DNA from: Yponomeuta sedellus
Taxonomy: Eukaryota; Arthropoda; Insecta; Lepidoptera; Yponomeutidae
Reading direction: 5' to 3'
Assembly (NCBI GenBank): GCA_934045075.1
Contig: OW203724.1
Coordinates: 24,813,528 to 24,877,527, forward strand
Length of the DNA: 64,000 bases
The first letter of the stretch is position 1. Every line of letters starts with the position of its first letter. Below are positions 53,881-64,000 of the stretch, in pieces. The translations under genes and the position numbers were made by a program. The notes below the pieces were generated by a model that ran no database searches, was not told the DNA's origin, and saw only the letters and a program-made list of their open reading frames with translations.

Positions 53881-54735
53881 GATGTGATAATAGGATGTAC
53901 TCGTAGGATAGCCGCCGCCTGTCACGACCTTTAAAAAATAAACTTAATAAATTCGTCGACATTTGTTGACTACCGTACACATACTTCGCAGGTTGTGATG
54001 GTCTACGATCCCGACACATGTCACAGTATTTTATTTTGCAACGATGATTGATGTCCGATGCATGCTGAGTTGGTGACCTTTTTTTCTTGGCACGGAAGCA
54101 CAAGCATTTGCACGAATGTGTTTTTTTTTCCACATTATTACTGTAATGTGCTATTTCACAGTGTGAAAAAAAGTATTAATTACAAACATTTTAAAACCGA
54201 TTTAACGTATTATACAGAAAACAGAAAAAAATATATTTTTATGTAACTAATTTTATCGAAAACAGCCAGGATTAGTCGAATCTATAATGACGTCACATCT
54301 CAGTAAATATAGTGATCGGAGAACCCGAGACTTGACTTGGCGGTTGTTTGTATACTGAAAGGTAACTTATAATAATCCCTTGCGACGCCATATTGCTTAA
54401 GATAGCGTTTGGGCGGCTTATTTTAAAAGTTAATTTTTATTTCACTAAAAATACACGAGAGATTTAAAAATTATCAGAGTCGAAGCACTTGTTAAACATC
54501 AACGAAAAATCCGAGATGGTTTATTTAAACAGGTACATATTTAATAGGTTTAAATAGCCTATTATATTATTTTTATGTGTGTGCATTTGTGACAATTTAA
54601 ATGTTTCTTTCATTTGACATTAAAAGATCCTAGTCATCCACTTATCTAATAACGTTCGTTTCACAGTCCTATCTGTAAATAAAAATGCCCACATCACATC
54701 AGGGCAATAAGTTCCATTTTGACCAAAAGAGTCTG

Positions 54736-55063
54736 TATCAACCCTTGTATATGCCCTCTGCTGGGGCACGAGTCTCTTCCTGCATCGCAGGAAGATTAGG
54801 CCACGGAGGTCAAGTCTGGGTTGGTGGAGGATTATAAGACAGTGGCAGGCCTTACTATCAGAAGTTATCAAGCCACCCATAAGGCCTCTGACACGGCTTA
54901 ACGAGCCGGCACCAACGGCTTAACGTGCCTTGCGATCTTGCGAAGCACGGAAGCGCTCGAAAAAATGCCACTAGCGGTAGTCACGGGATAGTCACCCATC
55001 CAATACCTGACCGCGTCTGTTGTTGTTTAACTCTAGTGATTGATTCCAATCACTCGGTTCGAC
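54736..55063 (-). mobile_element. 5S-derived SINE in the left arm
   Basis: It carries a private repeat ('ccttgcgatcttgcgaagc') also present in the right-arm copy, so both descend from one insertion. Confidence 0.75.
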
Positions 55064-55614
55064 AACAAAAGTGTAGGTACTTAGCTAATATTTTTAATCT
55101 CACTTAATTAATGAATATTGTTTTGAATAAATAAACGAAACAACAACTTTACTAAGGTAAACAAATTCTTACAGCTCGTTAGAAACAAAAGAGTTCATAA
55201 AACATCACAGCTCTAAAATATCGGTAGGTATTTAAAGTAGATAATGGGGCACTCAATTTAAATCATCTTTTTATTGACAACGTAGGTAAATGTTGAAAGA
55301 AATACCTATTTGGAAGTTGTTTACCTACTTAATTATAGCCAATCCCACAGAAGAAACAGTTGGTTGGTATATTGTATATTCTGATAAATATAGAAGGTAA
55401 AACATTGATTCATTTTTTTCCTTCTGTACCCAAAATAATTAATCCCGCAAGAAGCCTACCTAATTTTAATTAAAGAAATTAATGCGCTTACAACATACCA
55501 AAAATTATTTAAATAGGTAAATTCTTTATTGTGACAGAAATAATATAAAATTATAGTACAATTGGCGGCCGAAAGCAATTTCTTCCAGGCAGCCATAGAC
55601 GGAGACAAGAAAGA

Positions 55615-55750
55615 ATTAAAATGTGAAAATTATTTTGTTAAATTCCGCCTAAAATCACAGAAGCACCGTGGGAGGGCGGTGCATTAACTAACAGCATAGA
55701 GCTTCTGTGATTTTTGGCGGAATTAAGCAAAGTAATTTTCACATTTTAAT
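55615..55750. mobile_element. MITE M2 in the left arm
   Basis: Ends attaaaatgtgaaaatta / taattttcacattttaat type, 136 bp; same family as 45590-45781. Confidence 0.75.
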
Positions 55751-56047
55751 GCTATAATGGATTTCCCTAAAGTAACGCCTGACATACAAGACAAGAAAAA
55801 AAATAGAAATGCGGAGTCGGTGCAATTTTTTTTTTCTTTTGTTCCGTTCTATACAGCCTACCTATTAAGGCGGCCCTCAAGGAGCAATTCTCGTACAAAT
55901 GTAATTCGGTTTTTATTTATAAACGACGTGCCGGTTTGCAATGAAACTTTGCCAAAGCGTAGAGGACACAAATCAGGGCTTGGTCGTGCTTAGAATTGAT
56001 CGTGTATATTATTATTAAAAAAAAACTTAACTATGTATACCTATAAT

Positions 56048-56380
56048 GTGTAGGAGATTTCATTTTCTAACACTCCGGCTTAGACGAGAGGTAGCTGACG
56101 TAGTGTATTTGCACAAGATTGCAACATCTGGTATCGACTGTTCTGAGCTACTCGGTAAGCTTCACCTAAGGGTTCCAGGCCGAGCCCGATATAAACCCCC
56201 GTTAGCAGTGCCTAAATGTTCCACAAACTTCCGACAAAATAGTTTTATTGTGCGAGCGAGCGATAAATTCAATAAAATTACTGCACATCACGACATAGAT
56301 TTGTTCAATGCAGGGGTCCACACTCTAAGGCGCTTAATTAGTGCGCCATTCTTTGCAGGTGGATAAATACTAGTTTATAT

Positions 56381-56437
<57 letters not shown>

Positions 56438-56623
56438 AGTATTATAAATTATAATATATCATTGTAAGTGTTTGAAGCGCGAAGCATGAAGTCCATACAT
56501 TTTTTGATTGCGTTGTATCTATAGGCGGGAATCTGTTATTAGCTCTTAGTAACCTATTTCTTCTACTAGCATAATTTTTTAAGCTGATGATTCTCCAAAC
56601 TGTATAAATAAATAAATAAATAA
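56048..56623 (+). mobile_element. 5'-truncated Jockey-like LINE inserted in the left arm
   Basis: Contains the last codons of an ORF2 ('RREVADVVYLHKIATSGIDC', 'RYKPPLAVPKC', stop 56364-56366), an (AT)n run and a tail of AAAT units. Flanked by ataat (56043-56047, 56624-56628); the right arm has the empty site. Confidence 0.8.
56386..56433. repeat. (AT)n microsatellite
   Basis: About 24 uninterrupted AT units inside the LINE insertion. Confidence 0.95.
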
Positions 56624-56707
56624 ATAATCTTTTTGTTACACTAACCCGTGCTGAGGACAACCCTATGTTTGTATAAGTACCTACTTAAACTCACTCGGCT
56701 CCAGCAA

Positions 56708-56771
56708 AGCCGTTGGTGCCTGCTGCCATGTAATGGCAGTCGTTAAGCCTTGTCAGAGGGCGGCTTGATCT
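56708..56771 (+). mobile_element. 5S-derived SINE piece at the inner end of the left arm
   Basis: Matches 59757-59820 in reverse and stops at the duplication breakpoint. Confidence 0.6.
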
Positions 56772-58020
56772 CTTAATCTTAATAATAGTGATTAACTAGA
56801 GCTACTCAAAAAAAAGGAGCGTTGTACGTCTACGTAACTATAGTTACTTCGCGGACTGGGGTCAGTAAAATCGATTTTTTTGAATGAAAACTTTCAAATA
56901 ACTTCTCGAATCGGCTGTTACAATAATCTGTGGTAAATTATTCGTTCAATTGATGCTTGATGTCATAGCCAAGTCTCCGAATAAAAAAAAAGCTTCGGTG
57001 TCAAAACAAAATCAATTCGTATCTATTACGTGAGGTGACTTCAATCTGCTTTTAAAATGTAAGTTTTCATTATTTTTCAATGTATTATATATCAAAATAA
57101 TCGTAAGGATTAGCACTTTATGATTAAATACAAAAAAAACTGAATTGTGTTACATACAACGACAGATTGACATTTTCAATTACCGCCGCGTCACGCCATG
57201 TTTCCACAATTGATTTCATTTATTCTATTGAATTTAATTATAAAATGTTACTTGGAGCCGTAATTTTTACTTTATCTGTTAGTGCATTTCATAAGCTATT
57301 CGGAAGTATACTTTATTTTGTGGTAGCTGCAGCAGTTCTATAGTTATTACAGTTTTTCTAACAATGGTACTGTGCAAAAATGTGCAAAAAAATCGCAAAA
57401 AATGTAATTCGCGAGCGCGGACGGTTAAGGCTTCCGTGGCCGCGCGACCAGGACGTTTAAGTGGATAAAGGGAAAAACTGTTTATCCATCATAACTTTTA
57501 AATTGATGTAAATTTATACCTTTAAGTCAAATCAAACAATGCTTTGTTGTAGTGAAAATGCATTAAGACAATAACATTCAAAATATCTCCTGTATAACAG
57601 ACGCTAAATTTTTTTTCGTTTTCAAAACTTTGAACGTCGATTTCTCGAAACGGTGTTTTTCGAGTTGGTGAGTTTCCGCCCTACGGGGACGACCTACTTA
57701 TTAATATAACACAATATCACCCTTATCGCCTAGACTAGGACCTTCAGGCTGAAGGCAGTGAAGGCTTTAGCCCCCACCGGGTTTGAAGGTCCATTCAGTC
57801 GCTCCGAGATTCGCTTTGCCCCGGTTGGTTGACACGTTTTGACGTCGCGACGCTCCGGGCTTCGCCCTACGTGGAGCTCGACCTTCGGCCTCGCTAAAAC
57901 CCGTGTAATTTTTTGCGGCAAATCTGTCAATTTGCAATAATAATTTTAGGACTGTCGCCAGCGGACCGAAATACCTGAATACCTACCGATTTTCCAACGT
58001 GTGTTCGGATTGGTCTTACA
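56772..58020. other. Spacer DNA, no gene recognised
   Basis: AT-rich with a GC-richer patch (57730-57930) open on the minus strand but without recognisable motifs. 'ggtgagtttccgccctacgg' at 57666 recurs at 62545-62565, so part is an unnamed repeat. Confidence 0.35.
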
Positions 58021-58229
58021 AAAAGATCATGTACGCCTGTATGTAAATGTTATGTTATCACTGAGTCGAATTGCACTTAGTGCGCCATTAATGAGATCTA
58101 TTAAAGACGTATTAATCTTATGGCATGCGAGTATAAGGCCGTTGTAAGTTATTGTCCTTACATCAGCCTTAAGCCAGATTACAATAAAAATGAAACCACT
58201 CTTGAAGACCATACTAAGACCTTAAGACC

Positions 58230-58345
58230 TAAGGGTAGGCTGGAAGAGATTTCTTATGAAATAAGCTCGCCAAGTTCACTTTTATTATTTTTATAATTTT
58301 GTGCTTTCTTTATGATTTTTATGTGTTCAATAAACTATAGTGTAA
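58230..58345 (+). mobile_element. Jockey-like 3' end fragment
   Basis: 'aggctggaagagatttctta' then 'gtgttcaataaactatag'. Confidence 0.5.
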
Positions 58346-58879
58346 AGTGTAAAGACCACTTTAAGGGTAATTTCTCTTATGAAGAGTGATATAAGAGTTT
58401 GAAAAAGCTCGTCTCAAAATAATTGTAAGACCCATTTTGGCTAATTAGGGGACAAGGCAACTTTTTTTTAAATCTTCGTATTTTATTTATTAGCGCTACA
58501 AATCAGCAAGGCAACAATACATACCTATACCCACATAGGTACTAATTAATAGTACACCTACTAGTTGTATCTTTAGTTGACTCGCTAATGCGTCATCATG
58601 GCACCATGCGATGGTTGTGGTGTTCAAAATTCTAAAAATCCAGCTAAAACTTAGGTTTGGTTAGCTAATAGATAACGCAAAGTGGCTTAAGTTCGCCTAT
58701 GTGTAAAATAATTTATGCAAAAAAGGATTTTAATAATTATAATACAATATTAGCTGTGAGATAACCTAGGGCTTGTCTTATAAAAATCACAAAGCGCTCA
58801 TCCTGAGTATTTACGAGCAGTTGACACATTTTTGGTAGCTAGACATGCAACTAGCCAATATTAAAAATTAAAAAAATAC

Positions 58880-59580
58880 TTTATACAGACTAAGTCTAAG
58901 GTAGACTGCATACAAACATGACACACTAGCACAAACAGTACAATGAAGCAAGTAGGCACTATGATTATTAAGATTAATAACAAGACTGTAAGTAACATGT
59001 AGGTGGCACCACTGGAATCGGTATCGGATGATAATATTAGGTACATGATGGTCATCAAGAACTTTGACTAAAGTATTAGTTACTTTTGTTACAAAATTAG
59101 GAAAAATATTGATGTCGCGGCCAGGCACGCGAACAGCACACTCATGGTTCAAGAGGATAACGCAGGAGTCAGACAGTCTCAACCATTTTAGAGGAAGATT
59201 ATGCGACCCTGCCACTGCGACAACATTAGAGTGACCTTTGGACAACCTACATGATTAACATCTTGTCAGTTACAAGATTTATGATAGCAGTTATTAATAT
59301 GAAATCACGTTGTCTGTACTTTTTGTAGAATTATTAAATAACCATAAGCATGCAGTGTAGAATAGGTAATTGGTTTATGCCAAGGGCTTATATAGTTCGT
59401 ACATATATTTTTCCACACTTTTGCTCTACAACTGCTTTTAAAAAGCTTGTTCAAATGTTCAGAATAACGCATTATACAACGTGCGTGCTGTAAAGCAGGC
59501 ACTCTCAATAAAGTACTTGTTTTACCGCACGCTCCATTGTATCGCGGTGTGCGTATTATTTGCGGTTTTTTTAAAGTTAC
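58880..59580 (-). mobile_element. B-like LINE 3' part
   Basis: 59100-59330 aligns by eye with the B 3' UTR at 6670-6890 ('gcggccaggcacgcgaacag'). Upstream on the element strand is an ORF2 C-terminal frame ('NGACGKTSTLLRVPALQHA'). Confidence 0.55.
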
Positions 59581-59610
59581 GTATGTCTCCAGATATCTAA
59601 TTTCTCTATC

Positions 59611-59815
59611 GATTTAAACCCATGCATGACTCCACTGCTGGGGCACGAGTCTCTTCCTGCATCACAGGAAGGTAAGGCCATAACTCCACCACGAGGGCCA
59701 AGTCCAGGTTGGTGGAGAATTGTAGGACAGTGGCTAGCCCTAGTGTCAGAAGTTATCAAGCCGCCCTCTGACAAGGCTTAACGACTGCCATTACATGGCA
59801 GCAGGCACCAACGGC
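59611..59815 (-). mobile_element. 5S-derived SINE, 3' half
   Basis: Continuous across the inner breakpoint of the right arm (59757), so this locus is the intact side at that junction. Confidence 0.65.
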
Positions 59816-60192
59816 TTTGCTGGAGCCGAGTGAGTTTAAGTAGGTACTTATACAAACATAGGGTTGTCCTCAGCACGGGTTAGTGTAACAAAAAGATTAT
59901 AGGTATACATAGTTAAGTTTTTTTTTAATAATAATATACACGATCAATTCTAAGCACGACCAAGCCCTGATTTGTGTCCTCTACGCTTTGGCAAAGTTTC
60001 ATTGCAAACCGGCACGTCGTTTATAAATAAAAACCGAATTACATTTGTACGAGAATTGCTCCTTGAGGGCCGCCTTAATAGGTAGGCTGTATAGAACGGA
60101 ACAAAAGAAAAAAAAAATTGCACCGACTCCGCATTTCTATTTTTTTTCTTGTCTTGTATGTCAGGCGTTACTTTAGGGAAATCCATTATAGC

Positions 60193-60328
60193 ATTAAAAT
60201 GTGAAAATTACTTTGCTTAATTCCGCCAAAAATCACAGAAGCTCTATGCTGTTAGTTAATGCACCGCCCTCCCACGGTGCTTCTGTGATTTTAGGCGGAA
60301 TTTAACAAAATAATTTTCACATTTTAAT
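60193..60328. mobile_element. MITE M2 in the right arm
   Basis: Exact counterpart of 55615-55750. Confidence 0.75.
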
Positions 60329-60341
60329 TCTTTCTTGTCTC

Positions 60342-60430
60342 CGTCTATGGCTGCCTGGAAGAAATTGCTTTCGGCCGCCAATTGTACTATAATTTTATAT
60401 TATTTCTGTCACAATAAAGAATTTACCTAT
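60342..60430 (+). mobile_element. Jockey-like LINE 3' end in the right arm
   Basis: 'ggctgcctggaagaaattgc', 'ggccgccaattgtactataa', 'tcacaataaagaatttacc'; counterpart in the left arm at 55512-55600 (minus). Confidence 0.65.
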
Positions 60431-60880
60431 TTAAATAATTTTTGGTATGTTGTAAGCGCATTAATTTCTTTAATTAAAATTAGGTAGGCTTCTTGCGGGA
60501 TTAATTATTTTGGGTACAGAAGGAAAAAAATGAATCAATGTTTTACCTTCTATATTTATCAGAATATACAATATACCAACCAACTGTTTCTTCTGTGGGA
60601 TTGGCTATAATTAAGTAGGTAAACAACTTCCAAATAGGTATTTCTTTCAACATTTACCTACGTTGTCAATAAAAAGATGATTTAAATTGAGTGCCCCATT
60701 ATCTACTTTAAATACCTACCGATATTTTAGAGCTGTGATGTTTTATGAACTCTTTTGTTTCTAACGAGCTGTAAGAATTTGTTTACCTTAGTAAAGTTGT
60801 TGTTTCGTTTATTTATTCAAAACAATATTCATTAATTAAGTGAGATTAAAAATATTAGCTAAGTACCTACACTTTTGCTG

Positions 60881-61219
60881 TCGAACCGAGTGATTGGAAT
60901 CAATCACTAGAGTTAAGCAACAACAGGCGCGGTCAGGTATTGGATGGGTGACTATCCCGTGTCTACCGCTAGTGGCATTTTTTCGAGCGCTTCCGTGCTT
61001 CGCAAGATCGCAAGGCACGTTAAGCCGTTGGTGCCGGCTCGTTAAGCCGTGTCAGAGGCCTTATGGGTGGCTTGATAACTTCTGATAGTAAGGCCTGCCA
61101 CTGTCTTATAATAATCCTCCACCAACCCAGACTTGACCTCCGTGGTGGAGTATGGCCTAATCTTCCTGCGATGCAGGAAGAGACTCATGCCCCAGCAGAG
61201 GGCATATACAAGGGTTGAT
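60881..61219 (+). mobile_element. 5S-derived SINE in the right arm
   Basis: Counterpart of 54736-55063; keeps an 11-bp piece ('gtggtggagtatgg') lost from the left copy. Confidence 0.75.
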
Positions 61220-61591
61220 ACAGACTCTTTTGGTCAAAATGGAACTTATTGCCCTGATGTGATGTGGGCCTTTTTATTTACAGATAGGACTGTGAAACGA
61301 ACGTTATTAGATAAGTGGATGACTAGGATCTTTTAATGTCAAATGAAAGAAACATTTAAATTGTCACAAATGCACACACATAAAAATAATATAATAGGCT
61401 ATTTAAACCTATTAAATATGTACCTGTTTAAATAAACCATCTCGGATTTTTCGTTGATGTTTAATAAGTGCTTCGACTCTGATAATTTTTAAATCTCTCG
61501 TGTATTTTTAGTGAAATAAAAATTAACTTTTAAAATAAGCCGCCCAAACGCGATCTTAAGCAATATGGTGTCGCAAGGGATTATTATAAGT

Positions 61592-62260
61592 CTCTTAACG
61601 AATCTCTAGTGCCTAGCTTATAAATGAATCTGATCGCTCTCTTCTGCAAGACGGAGATGGTCTCAATGTCTGCTGCCCGTCCCCACAGAAGTATGCCATA
61701 GGACATAACACTATAGGAAGTTACTAAAATAAACAAGCCTTGCAGTTGCGACGTCAGTAAGTTCCCTAAATCTTTTAACTGCATATGCTGCTGAACTAAG
61801 GCTATTTGCATTTTTTTCTGTATGTGGACCACATTTAAGCTTTGATCCATTGTGATACCTAGAAATACAGTTTCATTCACAAGCTCTAATTTGTCATTCC
61901 CCAATATAACATTGCTATCAACCGTTTTGACATTTGGAAGAGTGAACTTTATACATTTTATGTGTTTTGAATTTAACAGTAATTTATTAGAAGTAAACCA
62001 ATTTAGCACCCGAGATTTAGCATTAGGTATTTGTACTGTCGAAGTCATTCTCTTGTATCTTAATTTTAAAAATAAGTAATGTGTCATCTGCAAATAACAC
62101 TATCTCTGACACATTTGCAACCATGAACGGCAAATCATTTACATATACGAGGAAGAGGAACGGGCCCAATATCGATCTTGTGGCCACCTCTGACCCTATA
62201 GATTTAGTTCTATTTATTTATATCAGCTCTTTGAACTCTCCTTCTAAATAAGATTTCATA
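61592..62260 (-). pseudogene. RT fragment of a B-like LINE
   Basis: Minus-strand frames collinear with element B: a degenerate segment before 'QMTHYLFLKL', then 'VLNWFTSNKLLLNSKHIKCI', 'LGITMDQSL' and 'YGILLWGRAADIETISVLQK', ending 'TRDSLRDL' at the breakpoint of the inverted duplication. Related to B but clearly diverged. The catalytic FADD region is shifted out of frame near 62090. Confidence 0.75.
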
Positions 62261-62626
62261 AGCTAAAACCATAGACCAAAAAGGTATTTTTAGTCTATGC
62301 CAAAACTAACTAAAGTGGCTTAGGTGACGACGAGAATGTACTTTGGGTAGGCATAAAATAATTAAGTACATTTAATTAATTGTTCCTTTCAATGTGGCTG
62401 TAAAACATTGTAATTAGTTAGTTTTTGAAGTTTTTAAATTTGGAACTATGGCTCCTATGAAAAAACTGGTTAGACAGAAATGTAGAGAAAAAAAATGCGA
62501 TCCTAATGCTACTAAACGCTCATTTTCTCCTTAAGTCGACTTGGTGAGTTTCCGCTCTACGGGGACGAGGTATAGTACTTCTGTAGTGTCATTATAAGTG
62601 GATCAGAGAATGCAATTACTTATGTT

Positions 62627-62805
62627 TACACGTGCCTGTACTGTAAGATAACCGACGCTATGGAGTGCTGTAAGTAAAGATCATCACTAAGTATATCATG
62701 AAATAGGACTATTTCGTCTAAGCCATAGAAAAGTCGCCTGTCTTGCCTAAATTGCAGCCGGTCAAGGGCCAGGGACCTCGTCCAGTCCCTTGGCAGGTAC
62801 AGCAC
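62627..62805 (-). other. Unassigned open frame
   Basis: About 58 codons on the minus strand ('LYLPRDWTRSLALDRLQF', 'RRLFYGLDEIVLFHD') opening after a possible acceptor ('agtgatcag'). The DW-x-x-S-L-A-x-DR pattern may be an RTE C-terminal remnant. Not convincing as a host exon. Confidence 0.2.
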
Positions 62806-62809
62806 TGAT

Positions 62810-63945
62810 CACTTACCGTTTCAGGTTATGCCACGGAATCCAACACATCTAGAGTGTATGTACTTATATCTAGAAGAACTTTATTTCACACAAACAAAAA
62901 AAAATGTTTTTGCAGATTGTTGTCAAGATTGCTTAGAATTCGGTAAAGTCGTAAAAACTACATCGGATTAAAACTTACCAAACCTTACTGATGGTTGATA
63001 AACAGGCACATTCACTAATTAAGTCACTGAGCTACCTTTTAGACGCGGCAAACCAAATTGAACACATTTACCGGTACTTCACACAGACAAAAGAGAAGTT
63101 GCAAGAAATTTCCACGAAAGAAAATTCACATTTAGATTTCTAAAGCCTGTACCAGTTCCAATAATAATTTTACTAATCGTATTTTGTTACGAGCTATTTC
63201 CGTAACAAGTGTCACGCGTTTACTCTTTGTGACGTACAGGATAGTACTGAGGCATTTTATAGGGATGGATTGAATGGAGGTGGCTGTTATCTGCTATAAT
63301 TCAATGCTGCTATCTATGAGTTAGAACAGTTGACAGCAGGCGGACCTTTTTAGGGATGAGCTTTACTCACTTAGGTACGTTACGGACTTTGCAACGCAAA
63401 TGTAAAAAAATCGAGCTGCGTCCGTCTGTACGATGTTCTGTTTCGTATAAGAATACGTAGGTAGGGCTCTCTTATGATAAGAGCTCTGTCGATAGAGTTA
63501 GGTAGGTAGGTAAATTCGACAGATCCTAGCCACTCCTTAACCTCAGTTTTTTCGCCGCTTTTAGATCTTGATATAGAAGTAGGTAAGTCTCTTTCGTAAG
63601 CACTACACATTATTAACTAAACCTGCCTTTGTATTACGTAAGTTTCCACACTATAGGTTAAGCATTTTACGACTCCAAAGTGACGAAATGAACCACTGCT
63701 CAGTGGTCCATTTGTCTGCCTGTATTACTTAACTATAGTTTTAAGAATATTTTATTTCATTTACTAACTTTCTGTATTGTCACAATTTGTATGATCCGAG
63801 GAAACTAAATTATTTAATTGAAATAGTATCTGACAGTTCGGAGTAGCCTAACAGACAACTCCATACAGTGGAGGAGTTACGTGACCACCCTTGGCCGAAC
63901 TCTTACGACAAAAAAACAAGTGTATAAGTCAATAACAATTAAGAA
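62810..63945. other. AT-rich DNA, nothing recognised
   Basis: No repeat partner, domain or splice-supported exon was noticed. Confidence 0.35.
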
Positions 63946-63948
63946 TAA

Positions 63949-64000
63949 TTTCAAACTATTTAGAGGCTAAAAAGGCTAGGTTTTTAAAATTGTCCTTAGC
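63949..64000. mobile_element. tRNA-like retroposon P fragment
   Basis: 'ctatttagaggctaaaaagg' followed by 'ggtttttaaaattgtcctta', the palindromic ends joined with the tRNA-like middle deleted; cut by the window end. Confidence 0.6.

Larger units (their letters stand above)
54365..56771 (+). repeat. Left arm of a large inverted duplication
   Basis: Reverse complement of 59757-61588 with only scattered differences, including shared private changes in the enclosed SINE and unique flanking DNA. It encloses a 5S SINE (54736-55063), a Jockey tail (55512-55600, minus), MITE M2 (55615-55750), an unexplained 78-codon frame (55757-55993) and a later LINE insertion (56048-56623) absent from the other arm. 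Confidence 0.9.
59757..61588 (-). repeat. Right arm of the large inverted duplication
   Basis: Reverse complement of 54365-56771 minus the LINE insert. The outer end abuts an RT fragment (61592). Confidence 0.9.

Noticed and set aside
55757..55993. 78-residue frame found identically at 59950-60186
   Set aside because: The identity is explained by the inverted duplication, not selection. Part of it ('gcggccctcaaggagcaatt') resembles repeat DNA near 15000.

Overview
The window reads as a transposon-dense intergenic or intronic region of an insect nuclear genome, most likely a moth or butterfly (Lepidoptera). It is AT-rich, has no operons or bacterial signals, and is built largely from Jockey-, CR1- and RTE-type non-LTR retrotransposons, several SINE families, a Harbinger DNA transposon, a non-autonomous Helitron, MITEs and foldback elements. 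Several of these have a strongly lepidopteran look, such as the 3' ends reading 'aaggccgcc...caataaagaat', the (GAT)n-tailed repeats, and the retrotransposon ORF1 with a baculovirus-FP25K-like domain. I name no species.

Layout. 1-4.4 kb: retrotransposon tail, a tRNA-derived SINE and 5S-rRNA-derived SINEs. 4.5-13.3 kb: Jockey-like element A on the plus strand, split by element B (6388-11278, minus strand). B left a 6-bp target-site duplication, and removing it restores A's ORF2 frame exactly. 13.4-20 kb: foldback DNA, RTE remnants, 5S SINEs, one minus-strand host-like exon (CD36/SCRB N terminus, 15.6-15.8 kb) and a possible plus-strand terminal exon (18.2-18.5 kb). 21.3-22.0 kb: internally deleted Harbinger keeping one intron of its transposase. 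23.9-27.3 kb: hairpins, a Helitron inserted in a SINE, a GAGAC microsatellite and a palindromic tRNA-like retroposon. 31.3-35.6 kb: element C (CR1-like, with a PHD/SGNH-type ORF1), damaged. 38-44.5 kb: the least repeat-dense part, with a promoter-like CpG-richer stretch and a phase-consistent minus-strand set of exons beginning with a THAP-like N terminus. 44.7-53.9 kb: MITEs, foldbacks and RTE pieces, plus an isolated minus-strand exon matching the C-terminal region of a dynein heavy chain (50.3-50.4 kb). 54.4-61.6 kb: a large inverted duplication (arms about 1.8 kb, spacer about 3 kb). The left arm carries a later retroposon and the right arm shows the matching empty site. 61.6-64 kb: more B-like RT remnants and largely featureless DNA.

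No complete host gene is visible. The coding capacity belongs to selfish elements, all carrying stops, frameshifts or deletions except the ORF2 RT core of element A. The most unusual item is a tRNA-like retroposon present as near-perfect hairpins (82-bp arms at 47.5 kb) with 12-14 bp target-site duplications. It has the hairpin shape of a foldback element but the insertion signature of a SINE. Several nested insertions give relative ages: SINE then Helitron; RTE then 5S SINE; 5S SINE then retroposon; foldback then palindromic retroposon; A then B; inverted duplication then Jockey-like insert.
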